IMG/VR virus record: IMGVR_UViG_3300042375_000862
Span: 62,001-126,000 of that record
DNA length: 64,000 nt
Strand: one strand, 5' to 3'
From: a virus
Numbering within the stretch: the first letter of the stretch is position 1; each line of letters opens with the position of its first letter. A model generated the notes under the pieces. That model saw nothing but the letters and a program-made list of their open reading frames with translations, was not told the DNA's origin and did not search any database. Shown here in pieces: positions 27,331 to 35,931 of this stretch. Both the position numbers and the translations under genes were made by a program.

Positions 27331-28065
27331 ATGAAAATAGGATTTGCTGGATGTTCACATTCCACTAATTCATATGGTTTGTGTTGGTCAACACATATGA
27401 AAAAAGATTTATTGTGTGAAACCATTGATGGATCTAGTCCTGGTGCCAGTAATGAAATGTTTATTGAGAAAGTAAAAAAAATATTGGAGAGTGAAAATAA
27501 CATTGATTTTTTTATAATTCAATTAACAGATCCAAGTAGAATGATGATGGGTTTATATGGTAACGACCCACAAGAAGAATATAAAAAATACAATAACGTG
27601 GTGTACAGACCGTCAAACATTAATTGTCATAGACAAACAAATGGGATTAGTTATTACAATTTATTAATAAATGGAGGAGGAGATCTAAATAAAATATTAG
27701 ATACTAACTTTTCAACAGATATTTTAGATTTTCTTCAAGAACATGTGTTAATATCGGATTATAATATGAAAATTAAAATTTTCCATACTTTAATGACATA
27801 TAAAAGTTTATTTGATTATTTTGGTAAAAAAGTTTTATTTTTTAGTTGGAATGTAGATATTAAACAATTGGCAAAAGAAAATGGGTATGGTGATATAATA
27901 AAAGAATTTGATATTATTGACGGCTGTGTGGTAAATTTTACCAAAGAAAAAAAATTAACCCCTTGCGACTCAACTCATTATGACACTGAATCACATAAAA
28001 TAATCTATAATGAATTTATAAAATCAAATATAAATGATTTTATAAAAAAATATAACATAATATGA
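27331..28065 (+). CDS. SGNH-hydrolase-like protein (copy 6 of 8)
   Basis: A 244-residue protein with IGFAGCSHSTNSYG (S9), SSPGASNEMF and IIQLTDPSRM. CDSTHYDTESHKII supplies a D-x-x-H pair in canonical spacing, so this copy has one of the best-preserved triads. ATGA overlap with copy 7. Confidence 0.55.
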   Translation: MKIGFAGCSHSTNSYGLCWSTHMKKDLLCETIDGSSPGASNEMFIEKVKKILESENNIDFFIIQLTDPSRMMMGLYGNDPQEEYKKYNNVVYRPSNINCHRQTNGISYYNLLINGGGDLNKILDTNFSTDILDFLQEHVLISDYNMKIKIFHTLMTYKSLFDYFGKKVLFFSWNVDIKQLAKENGYGDIIKEFDIIDGCVVNFTKEKKLTPCDSTHYDTESHKIIYNEFIKSNINDFIKKYNII

Positions 28066-28685
28066 GATTGATAACATTTGGAGATAGTTGGACGGCAGGA
28101 CATGGAATTGAAACTGATGTAAAATATAAAGAAGAACCATTTCCCCACATGTTCATTCAAAAATTAAGAGATATGAACTCATGGCCAAGATGGGTTTCAG
28201 ATAAATTAAAATGTGAATATGTTAATTTAGGTGTTTGTGGTTATGGTAATGAATACATTTTAAAAGATTTAAAAGAAACAGTTGAGAACGGATTCATTAA
28301 TAAAGATGATATCGTTTTAGTAATGTTATCCTACCCATATCGTTATAAATCAAAAGACATTCACAATGTGGTTGAAATATACCTATTGATGGAAGAATTA
28401 TTAGAGGGATATAAACATTTTTATTTTAATTCATTTTATCCATCATTTAGAGAAGAAGATGTTGACACTAAAAAATTACCAAAATATTTTATAAACCCCG
28501 ACGGATGTGTATCCGATACATTAAGAAAGTACGAAATAAAAAATGATATTGGCGTTTGGGAGTATGGGAGTAGAAGTGTTTGGAATGATGAAAATAATTT
28601 TTGGGAGGGAGACTATCATCCAAATTCATTAGGTTATAAACTAATAGGTAAATACATTTATCAAGAAATTAAAAAATTTTTATGA
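28062..28685 (+). CDS. SGNH-hydrolase-like protein (copy 7 of 8)
   Basis: A 207-residue protein with LITFGDSWTAGHG (S9), LGVCGYGNEYI (Gly/Asn block), VLVMLSYPYR and GDYHPNSLGYKLIG at the C-terminus (Asp and His). Block structure is nearly classical for SGNH/GDSL hydrolases. Possible role: de-acetylating or trimming a sugar made by the neighbours. ATGA overlaps on both sides. Confidence 0.65.
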   Translation: MRLITFGDSWTAGHGIETDVKYKEEPFPHMFIQKLRDMNSWPRWVSDKLKCEYVNLGVCGYGNEYILKDLKETVENGFINKDDIVLVMLSYPYRYKSKDIHNVVEIYLLMEELLEGYKHFYFNSFYPSFREEDVDTKKLPKYFINPDGCVSDTLRKYEIKNDIGVWEYGSRSVWNDENNFWEGDYHPNSLGYKLIGKYIYQEIKKFL

Positions 28686-29392
28686 CCTATTTAGAAATTT
28701 GGAATAAGCATCTTGAGAACATGAAGAAAAAATTGGTAGATTATGTACCATCATTACCAGTTGATTCTGATTACTTTGCCGTTATTGTTGAACCAAGAAT
28801 AGATGAAAATATTGAGACAATAATAAAGACCGTTATGTATTATTTAGAAGACTCAAGTAAAAAGTGGGGATTACAGATTTTTCATGGAACTAAAAATATT
28901 GAACAAATATTAAACATTACAAAAAATTGGGATAACGTTTCTTTAATGAATTTAGGTACGGACAATTTAACAAAAAGAGAATATAACGATATGATGATGA
29001 CTACCGATTTTTGGAAAAAAGTTAAAGGTAAAAAAATATTATCATTTCAAAACGATTCGATATTAATAAGAGGAGGTATCGATAAGTTTTTAAAATACGA
29101 TTACATTGGTGCTCCATGGATAAAACCAAAGGAGGGATATTTTGTGGGTAATGGTGGACTCTCATTAAGAAATAAGGATAAGATGATTGAAATATGTACA
29201 TTAAATGATGACAAATCAAATATACCACTAGAAGACATATTTTTTGTTAAAAATTTAAAAGGAGAAGGGGTTGCCGATATTGAAACCGCATATAATTTTA
29301 GTATGGAGGACATTTTTTCAGAACATGCAATGGGATTACATAACCCAATTAAAATTGACCCCAATTTATTAGAAAAGGTGTTGTTATTTTAA
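28682..29392 (+). CDS. DUF5672 family protein (putative glycosyltransferase)
   Basis: A 236-residue protein with the DUF5672 signature: KILSFQNDSILIRGG, then YDYIGAPW, VGNGGLSLRNKDKM, EDIFFVKNL and FSMEDIFSEHAMGLHNP. The family is usually found near glycosyltransferases and resembles a GT-A fold; the biochemical role is not established to my knowledge. Last gene of a coupled run before the ColD-like gene, which has its own leader gap. Confidence 0.65.
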   Translation: MTYLEIWNKHLENMKKKLVDYVPSLPVDSDYFAVIVEPRIDENIETIIKTVMYYLEDSSKKWGLQIFHGTKNIEQILNITKNWDNVSLMNLGTDNLTKREYNDMMMTTDFWKKVKGKKILSFQNDSILIRGGIDKFLKYDYIGAPWIKPKEGYFVGNGGLSLRNKDKMIEICTLNDDKSNIPLEDIFFVKNLKGEGVADIETAYNFSMEDIFSEHAMGLHNPIKIDPNLLEKVLLF

Positions 29393-29401
29393 TATTTTTT
29401 A

Positions 29402-29412
29402 GTTATATTATG
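29402..29412 (+). promoter_or_regulatory. Candidate promoter-like motif before the deoxysugar genes
   Basis: GTTATATTATG follows a T-run in the 39-base gap before ATG 29432. The core TTATATTAT is identical to that at 51662 and close to those at 37743 and 46450. Confidence 0.35.
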
Positions 29413-29431
29413 TTATATATAAAACATAATT

Positions 29432-30613
29432 ATGAATTACAAATGGCCTCTTATTAATGACAACGTAAGTCAAAAAGATAGAGAAGTTTTATCTGATTTT
29501 ATACTATCAAATCAAAGACTCACAAATGGATTAAAAGTCCGTGAGTTCGAGGATATATGGTCTAAGTGGTTGGGTACCAAACACTCTGTAATGGTTAACT
29601 CAGGGGCATCAGGTAATTTCCTATCAATTGCATTAGTTAAAGAACTTTACGGTATCGGTGAAGTTATTGTACCACCATTAGGTTGGGTTTCCGATATATC
29701 ATCTGTTGTTCAATTAGGAATGACACCCGTGTTTGTTGACATCTCAATGGATAATTTATCAATCACCGCCGAAAATATTGAAAAAGCAATTACACCACAA
29801 ACAAAGGCGATAGTTCTTGTACATTGTTTAGGTTTCAACGCCATTAATGAAAAGATTTTAGAAATTTCCAAGAAATATAATTTAGTATTAATTGAAGATT
29901 GTTGTGAAGCACACGGAGCAACATTTAAGGGTCAGAAAGTGGGTTCATTTGGTGATATATCAATATTCTCTTTTTATTTTGGACATCACATCACAACCAT
30001 TGAAGGTGGTATGGTATGTGTTAATGATGATAATGCGAATGACATAGTTCGTTTATTTAGGTCACACGGAATGACAAGAGAAGGGTCACAAGAACTCCAA
30101 GATAACTTTGTTCGTAATTATCCTGAATTAAATCCTCTTTTTACTTTTGCCGTTGCCGGATTCAATGTGAGAAGTACTGAAATAAATGCCGTATTAGGTA
30201 TTGAACAAATGAATAGAATTGATTCAAATGTGGATAAACGTAGACATAATTTTAAGGTATGGTTAGATAATTTAGATAATCATAAATTTTATACCGAATT
30301 TGATGTGGAAGGTAATAGCAATTTTGCGTTACCTCTCATAATGAAAAAGGGATATGAGGATAGGTTTAATATTAATGATGATTTTAGTGGCGTTAGAGAT
30401 ATTTTAGATTTATCAGGTGTGGAATATAGATTGGGCACTGCGGGTGGTGGTAATCAAGCATTACAACCATATCTAAAAAAATACGAACATCGTATTGAAG
30501 GTGAATTAACCAATGTAAATTATGTACATAGTAATTCACTTTATATTGGTAATCATACTGATTTAAATGACGACCAAATAATAAATTTATGTAAAATGTT
30601 AAACAATGTTTAA
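29432..30613 (+). CDS. ColD-like PLP/PMP-dependent GDP-4-keto-6-deoxymannose 3-dehydratase
   Basis: A 393-residue DegT-fold protein. In the active-site motif FYFGHHITTIEGGM, H185 falls where aminotransferases carry the Schiff-base Lys (compare AVKNLPVGDGG at 57925). Lys-to-His is the hallmark of sugar 3-dehydratases such as ColD, which form 3,6-dideoxyhexoses, and the surrounding residues look ColD-like. ColD acts on GDP-4-keto-6-deoxymannose, the product of Gmd, and a Gmd-like gene is at 33709. I predict a GDP-3,6-dideoxyhexose (colitose-like) route; exact product inferred. Confidence 0.75.
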   Translation: MNYKWPLINDNVSQKDREVLSDFILSNQRLTNGLKVREFEDIWSKWLGTKHSVMVNSGASGNFLSIALVKELYGIGEVIVPPLGWVSDISSVVQLGMTPVFVDISMDNLSITAENIEKAITPQTKAIVLVHCLGFNAINEKILEISKKYNLVLIEDCCEAHGATFKGQKVGSFGDISIFSFYFGHHITTIEGGMVCVNDDNANDIVRLFRSHGMTREGSQELQDNFVRNYPELNPLFTFAVAGFNVRSTEINAVLGIEQMNRIDSNVDKRRHNFKVWLDNLDNHKFYTEFDVEGNSNFALPLIMKKGYEDRFNINDDFSGVRDILDLSGVEYRLGTAGGGNQALQPYLKKYEHRIEGELTNVNYVHSNSLYIGNHTDLNDDQIINLCKMLNNV

Positions 30614-31577
30614 AGATAAAAAAGTTTTAATTACTGGAGGTGGAGGAATGATTGGTAGATCATTGATAAACCAATTAATTGATAAGGAATGTAAAATATA
30701 TATTGCAGATTTAACAACCCCAACAGATTTACCCGAAGGTGTTGAACATTTACAAGTTGATTTAAGATTCTTTGACAATTGTTTGGATATTTGTAAAGGA
30801 ATGAACTATGTTTTTCATTTAGCGGGAGTTAAAGGGTCACCTAAAATGTGTATGGAACAACCCGTGGATTTCATGGTTCCAATGTTACAGTTTAATACAA
30901 ATATGATTCAAGCGGCATACGAGGCAAATGTAGATTGGTTTTTATATACCAGTTCAGTCGGTGTTTATTCACCCGCGGAAGTATTTCAAGAAGATAGTGT
31001 TTGGTCAACATTTCCATCACCAAATGATAGATTTGCGGGATGGACTAAAAGAATGGGTGAATTACAAACCGAATCGTATAAAATACAATATGGCTTTGAT
31101 AGATTCTCAATTGTGAGACCGGCCAATGTATACGGACCTTACGATAACTTCAACCCAACAAATGCCATGGTTGTACCATCATTAATTAGAAAGGCAAATG
31201 AAAATGATATATTAGATGTATTTGGAGACGGAACAGCGGTTAGAGATTTTATCTTTGCAGATGATGTCGCAAGAGGTATGGTATTTGCGGTAGAAAATAA
31301 AATAACACAACCTTTAAATTTAGGTTCAGGTAAAAAACATACAATAGGGGATGTCGTTGATTTAGTTACAAAACATTCAAGTAGAGATAATACGGTAAAA
31401 TATAACCCAAGTGGAATTAAAGGCGATGATATTAGATTGTTTGATATGACAAGAGCAAATTCATATGGATTTGAACCACAAACAAGTTTAGAGGAAGGTA
31501 TTAAGTTAACAACGGAATGGTATTTAAATAATAAAGATATTTTAGATAAAAGGTATAACCCATTTGTAAATCATTAA
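30606..31577 (+). CDS. Extended SDR, GDP-fucose-synthase-like, altered YxxxK
   Basis: A 323-residue protein with TGGGGMIG, HLAGVKGSP, YTSSVGVYSP and RPANVYGPYDNF, as in fucose-synthase-like SDRs, then RDFIFADDVARG. In the catalytic site the Lys is kept but the Tyr place reads Ala (AGWTK). Possible C3/C5 epimerase or 4-ketoreductase in the dideoxysugar route (ColC-like role), perhaps in combination with the next SDR, which keeps Tyr. Overlaps the ColD-like gene by 8 bases. Confidence 0.6.
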   Translation: MFKDKKVLITGGGGMIGRSLINQLIDKECKIYIADLTTPTDLPEGVEHLQVDLRFFDNCLDICKGMNYVFHLAGVKGSPKMCMEQPVDFMVPMLQFNTNMIQAAYEANVDWFLYTSSVGVYSPAEVFQEDSVWSTFPSPNDRFAGWTKRMGELQTESYKIQYGFDRFSIVRPANVYGPYDNFNPTNAMVVPSLIRKANENDILDVFGDGTAVRDFIFADDVARGMVFAVENKITQPLNLGSGKKHTIGDVVDLVTKHSSRDNTVKYNPSGIKGDDIRLFDMTRANSYGFEPQTSLEEGIKLTTEWYLNNKDILDKRYNPFVNH

Positions 31578-31578
31578 T

Positions 31579-32529
31579 ATGAGTAATTTTTTAGAAGGAA
31601 AAACAGTAGTAGTAACCGGTGGTTCAGGTTTTATTGGATCACATTTTTTATTGGAGTTAATAGAAAGGGGTGCCGATGTAAGAACACACACACATAATAA
31701 ACCACTTCAAGTTAGTGATGATAAAATTAAAGTGATTAAAAACATTGATTTAACAAACTTGAATGATTGTTTAATATTAACACAAGGGGCGGACTATGTA
31801 ATTCATTGTGGGGGAAGTATCGCTCACCCATCAACCGTACCAACGGATGTTCAAATATCATTAAATCAATTAACAATTATTGGTAATGTATTGGAAGCAT
31901 GTGCGAAAAATAAAGTTAAAAGATTTTTAGATTTAAATAGTTCCACTGGTTATCCTGATATTCGTAGACCATTAACCGAAGATGAGTTTTGGGTAGATGA
32001 ACCATATAAATCATATTATGGTTATGGTTGGATGAGAAGGTATAGAGAGAAGTTAATGGAACACGTATCAAGATTTTCAGGATTAGAAATTGCTTTGGCG
32101 AGATGTACCGCAATATTTGGACCATATGATAATTTTGATTTAAAAACTTGTCATGTTGTTCCCGCTTTAATTAAAAGACATTTAAGTGGAGAAGACCCGT
32201 TTGTGATATGGGGAACACCTGATGTTGTAAGAGATTTCTTATATGTTAAAGACGTCGTAAACGGAGCACTATTAATATTGGAGAAAGGTGAATCAATGAG
32301 ACCATATAATTTAGGATATGGTGGTGGAATCACAATAGGTGAGATTGTAGACACTATTTTGAAAGTTACAGGTGAAAGACCAAAAGTTGAATACGATGTC
32401 ACAAAACCCACCACAATCCCATTTAGAGCGGTGAGTATAGATAGAATAAAAAATGAATTAGGATTTGAACCTAATTATACTTTTGAACAAGGAATAAAAG
32501 AAACCATTGATTGGTACATAAAAAAATGA
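31579..32529 (+). CDS. Extended SDR, epimerase-like, Lys-to-Arg in YxxxK
   Basis: A 316-residue SDR with TGGSGFIG, HCGGSIAHPS, LNSSTGYPD, and a catalytic motif YGWMR, so Tyr is present but Lys is Arg. ARCTAIFGPYDNFD and RDFLYVKDVVNG match its partner upstream. The two tandem SDRs may form a heterodimer or catalyse separate steps of a GDP-sugar pathway. One base separates it from the previous gene. Confidence 0.6.
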   Translation: MSNFLEGKTVVVTGGSGFIGSHFLLELIERGADVRTHTHNKPLQVSDDKIKVIKNIDLTNLNDCLILTQGADYVIHCGGSIAHPSTVPTDVQISLNQLTIIGNVLEACAKNKVKRFLDLNSSTGYPDIRRPLTEDEFWVDEPYKSYYGYGWMRRYREKLMEHVSRFSGLEIALARCTAIFGPYDNFDLKTCHVVPALIKRHLSGEDPFVIWGTPDVVRDFLYVKDVVNGALLILEKGESMRPYNLGYGGGITIGEIVDTILKVTGERPKVEYDVTKPTTIPFRAVSIDRIKNELGFEPNYTFEQGIKETIDWYIKK

Positions 32530-33647
32530 ATAATAATTTAAGTATTATATTTCCAAATGATTTAAATCAAAAAAATTTATTATCACTAGTAAATAAAATA
32601 ATAGAAAAAAAGTCTAAACATTACATTCTATGGTCGTTAGATGAGGGAATTGAACCGAGTTTTGATGAATATTTACAATGGAACTATTTCATTAATGACA
32701 ATCATTGTGAAAATGTTAAAACATTAGAAAAAACACTATTAGAACATAATATAATATTATACGTCCTTACATGTGCGGACGATAGAAGTGAAATCAACAG
32801 AAATGTTTTTTATAGACCAATTGAAAATGTTAAATTTATATTTTGGCCAACATATTATTTACACTACACATATTATGGTTTAAAAGATATTAGAAACAAA
32901 AAAAGACAAGAAGATAAAATTGATAAATTATTTTTGTGTCTAAATGGTAAATATAGGTATCATAGAGCAGTATTAATGGATAAGTTAAGTGAAAACAATT
33001 TAATTGATGAGGGATTAATTTCTTGGAATGCGATTTATGAAAATGAATGTTTAAATAAACATGAATTTAAACATTGGGATGGTAAAATACTTAAAATTGA
33101 TGACTTTGATTTTGAATATAAACAAACGGAATACTCTGAATTAGTTCTCAACAATACGACATATTTCAATTTAGTTACCGAAACTACTGAATGGAATGAT
33201 TGTCTCATGATTACAGAAAAAACGTATAAACCAATATTATATGAACAACCTTTTCTATGTGTAGGTTCCATGTATCAAAATAAAATATTGGAAAAATATA
33301 ATTTTAAATTATATGATGAAATTTTTGAATATGATTTTGATGTTCAAAATAATTTTGATAGTAGAATAGACGGTATTGTTTACAACGTGTCCAAATTGAG
33401 ACATAAAAATTTAAAAGATTTGTATGAAATAACCAAAGAAAAGGTATTTTTTAATAAAAATAATGCATTAAGTATCATTAAAAATGACCCATATATACCA
33501 AAAGAAATCGTAGATATGTTTAAAACATATAATGAAGAATTTAAAGACGGATTAAAAACATTCAATCTAGTGTATAATAATCAATATGTTTTTGAAAATA
33601 ACGTTAAATTAGATATAATTGATGAAATTTTTAAACATAAAATCTAA
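32526..33647 (+). CDS. GT10-like paralog (type I) with a remnant type II start
   Basis: A 373-residue protein from ATG 32526, chosen because it gives the ATGA junction seen throughout; a TTG further up is in frame but less likely. Shared marks: LCLNGKYRYHRAVL, FNLVTETT....MITEKTYK (near 228), EQPFLCVGS. After the module the C-terminus reads TFNLVYNNQYVFENN, resembling the start of the type II module (INLVYDDW) fused at this place in the gene at 24203, and then stops. This looks like a fusion gene that lost its second half. Confidence 0.5.
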   Translation: MNNNLSIIFPNDLNQKNLLSLVNKIIEKKSKHYILWSLDEGIEPSFDEYLQWNYFINDNHCENVKTLEKTLLEHNIILYVLTCADDRSEINRNVFYRPIENVKFIFWPTYYLHYTYYGLKDIRNKKRQEDKIDKLFLCLNGKYRYHRAVLMDKLSENNLIDEGLISWNAIYENECLNKHEFKHWDGKILKIDDFDFEYKQTEYSELVLNNTTYFNLVTETTEWNDCLMITEKTYKPILYEQPFLCVGSMYQNKILEKYNFKLYDEIFEYDFDVQNNFDSRIDGIVYNVSKLRHKNLKDLYEITKEKVFFNKNNALSIIKNDPYIPKEIVDMFKTYNEEFKDGLKTFNLVYNNQYVFENNVKLDIIDEIFKHKI

Positions 33648-33708
33648 ATTTGATTGTTTAAAATGTGAGGAATAATGATTATAATATGAAATAAATTAGA
33701 ATTAAAAT

Positions 33709-34719
33709 ATGAAGAACGTATTAATAACTGGGATTTGTGGAATGGTTGGATCACACTTAGCCGATTTTCTATTAGAAAAAACAGATTGGAAAATTTATGG
33801 ATTTGCAAGATGGATTGATTCAATGGATAATTTGGAACATTTAACGGAAAGAATTAATAAGAAAGATAGAGTTGAGTTGATTTATGGTGATTTAAATGAT
33901 TTATCATCTTTAATTAATGCGGTTAACATATCTAAACCTGACTATGTGTTCCATTTAGGTGGACAATCTTACCCACAGACAAGTTTTATCGCACCAGTTG
34001 AAACTCTACAAACAAATATTATAGGTACAACAAACCTATTGGAGGCATTGAAAAACTCAGATTATAAAAATGCTAAAATACATGTTTGTGCGTCAAGTGA
34101 AGTATTTGGTAGGGTACCCAAAGAAAAACTACCAATTGATGAAGAATGTAGTTTTCATCCAGCATCCCCATATGCAATATCTAAAATAGGTACTGATTTG
34201 ATTGGTAGGTATTATGGTGAGGCGTTTGGGATGACAGTGATGACAACACGTATGTTTACACATACAGGACCAAGAAGAGGTGATGTATTTTCAGAATCCA
34301 CATTTGCTAAACAAGTGGCAATGATTGAAGTTGGTTTACAAGAACCTAAGATTTACGTGGGTAATTTAGAATCACTTAGAACTTATGCGGACGTTAGAGA
34401 TGCGGTAAATGCTTATTACACTTTACTTACAGTAAACCCAATAGGAGGTGAATATTATAATATTGGAGGAACTTATACGTGTAAAATTTCGGACGTACTT
34501 AATTTTTTCTTAGAAAGGTCCACAGTTAAAAATATTGAAGTAATTGTTGATCCGGAAAGATTAAGACCAATTGATGCAGATTTACAGGTACCAAACACTG
34601 ATAAATTTAAAAACCATACCGGATGGGAACCATCAATTTCATTTGAACAAACAATGGGTGATTTATTGGAATATTGGAGAAATAAAGTAAAAAACGGTCG
34701 TACCTTTTTAAATAGATAA
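33709..34719 (+). CDS. gmd: GDP-mannose 4,6-dehydratase
   Basis: A 336-residue extended SDR with TGICGMVGSHLADFLLE, HLGGQSYPQTSF, CASSEVFGRV and YAISK as catalytic dyad. The Gmd-type signature THTGPRRGDVFSES and the C-terminal RPIDADLQVPNTDKF are also present. It converts GDP-mannose to GDP-4-keto-6-deoxymannose, the entry to fucose, rhamnose, colitose or perosamine. It lies between the two halves of what elsewhere is one GT10-like fusion gene, so it may have been inserted. The 61-base leader holds no clear terminator. Confidence 0.78.
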   Translation: MKNVLITGICGMVGSHLADFLLEKTDWKIYGFARWIDSMDNLEHLTERINKKDRVELIYGDLNDLSSLINAVNISKPDYVFHLGGQSYPQTSFIAPVETLQTNIIGTTNLLEALKNSDYKNAKIHVCASSEVFGRVPKEKLPIDEECSFHPASPYAISKIGTDLIGRYYGEAFGMTVMTTRMFTHTGPRRGDVFSESTFAKQVAMIEVGLQEPKIYVGNLESLRTYADVRDAVNAYYTLLTVNPIGGEYYNIGGTYTCKISDVLNFFLERSTVKNIEVIVDPERLRPIDADLQVPNTDKFKNHTGWEPSISFEQTMGDLLEYWRNKVKNGRTFLNR

Positions 34720-34721
34720 TA

Positions 34722-35930
34722 ATGGAGAAACGTTTTAATGTTGTATGTGATGGTGTGTATTTTACTGAATTTGAAATCAGAAATGAATTAGAATCTTCCC
34801 CATCAAGAAATGTACATAATTTAAAAATATGTAACATTGATGACGTTTCTGAAACACCAAACGAAAATTTTTATTATATCATAACAAAAATTGGTGAGTA
34901 TTTAAATTTCACAAATGAAATTGACATCGTAAAAACTATACCAAATGAAATTAAAAATTGTTTTATTAATAATGAAAATTTTAAAATAATTTTTTTAGAA
35001 TTAAACGAATCAGATTTTGATGAGACAATTGAAATGGTTGATTATAGATTAAAAAAAGAAAACTTAAACCCAAAAAGAGTTTATTACATAAATGCCAATC
35101 ATAAAATTGGAAATTTAAAAAATAAAAACAATAGTGATATTAATGTTTACACAATAAATCACGGACAATATGTTAATTGTTTCAGATTATCTTTAACAAA
35201 TCCTGAATTTATATTAGAAAAAGAATTTTTATTTATGACACATAATAGATCAATGAAATCCCATAGGTTGGGTTTATTGTGTTTATTAAAAAAATATGAT
35301 ATTTTAGATAATGTTGATTGGAGTTTACTTAGAGGGAGTGTGTTAAAAAATATGTTTAATGATGATGACATATTTGCTGAATGGTTTTTTAGTAATGTTT
35401 TTAGTGATGAAATTACAATCAGTTTAAAAAACGAAATAAAATATTTTGCGGATTTGGGGAATAGAAAAAGTAAATATGAACATGATTATGATTTTGATGG
35501 TGGAGGACATAGATATGATCATGATGATTCATATAAAGTAAAAACATATTCAAATTCATATATTAACATTACCACTGAAACTAATTTTGAGTCTAATAAT
35601 ATAATACATATAACTGAAAAAACGTTTACACCATTTAATTTTTACCAAATACCTGTTTTTGTGGTCACATACCAACATGTTAAATATTTAAGAGATATGT
35701 ATGGTTTTGATATGTTTGATGATTTGGTAAACCATAGTTATGATAATGAAATTGATAATGGTAAAAGGTTATTTATGGTTGCAGATGAAATAAAAAGATT
35801 AAATGAAAATCCACAATTAATAAAAGATTTTTATAAAAATAATGAAGAAAGATTCATAAAAAATAGAAATATAATTTTTGAAATTCTTAATGATAAAAGA
35901 GACTATAATTTTTTCCAAAGTTTAATTTAA
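34722..35930 (+). CDS. GT10-like paralog (type II module)
   Basis: A 402-residue protein starting RFNVVCDGV and containing FMTHNRSMKSHRLGLL, INITTETN, HITEKTFTPF (near 296), QIPVFVVTYQHVK and EERFIKNRNI. It is homologous to the gene at 18512 and to the second half of the 24203 fusion. Starts 2 bases after gmd and is followed 1 base later by the carbamoyltransferase gene. Predicted sugar transferase by family analogy only. Confidence 0.45.
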   Translation: MEKRFNVVCDGVYFTEFEIRNELESSPSRNVHNLKICNIDDVSETPNENFYYIITKIGEYLNFTNEIDIVKTIPNEIKNCFINNENFKIIFLELNESDFDETIEMVDYRLKKENLNPKRVYYINANHKIGNLKNKNNSDINVYTINHGQYVNCFRLSLTNPEFILEKEFLFMTHNRSMKSHRLGLLCLLKKYDILDNVDWSLLRGSVLKNMFNDDDIFAEWFFSNVFSDEITISLKNEIKYFADLGNRKSKYEHDYDFDGGGHRYDHDDSYKVKTYSNSYINITTETNFESNNIIHITEKTFTPFNFYQIPVFVVTYQHVKYLRDMYGFDMFDDLVNHSYDNEIDNGKRLFMVADEIKRLNENPQLIKDFYKNNEERFIKNRNIIFEILNDKRDYNFFQSLI

Positions 35931-35931
35931 T

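Noticed and set aside
32511-32525. TTG start for the GT10-like gene at 32526
   Set aside because: ATG 32526 forms the ATGA overlap typical of this genome.
33645-33652. TAAATTTG, fitting the Bacteroidota -7 box TAnnTTTG, with a TTG 23 bases upstream, before gmd
   Set aside because: It overlaps the stop codon of the preceding gene, and such matches are expected by chance in A/T-rich DNA. Kept only as a remark.
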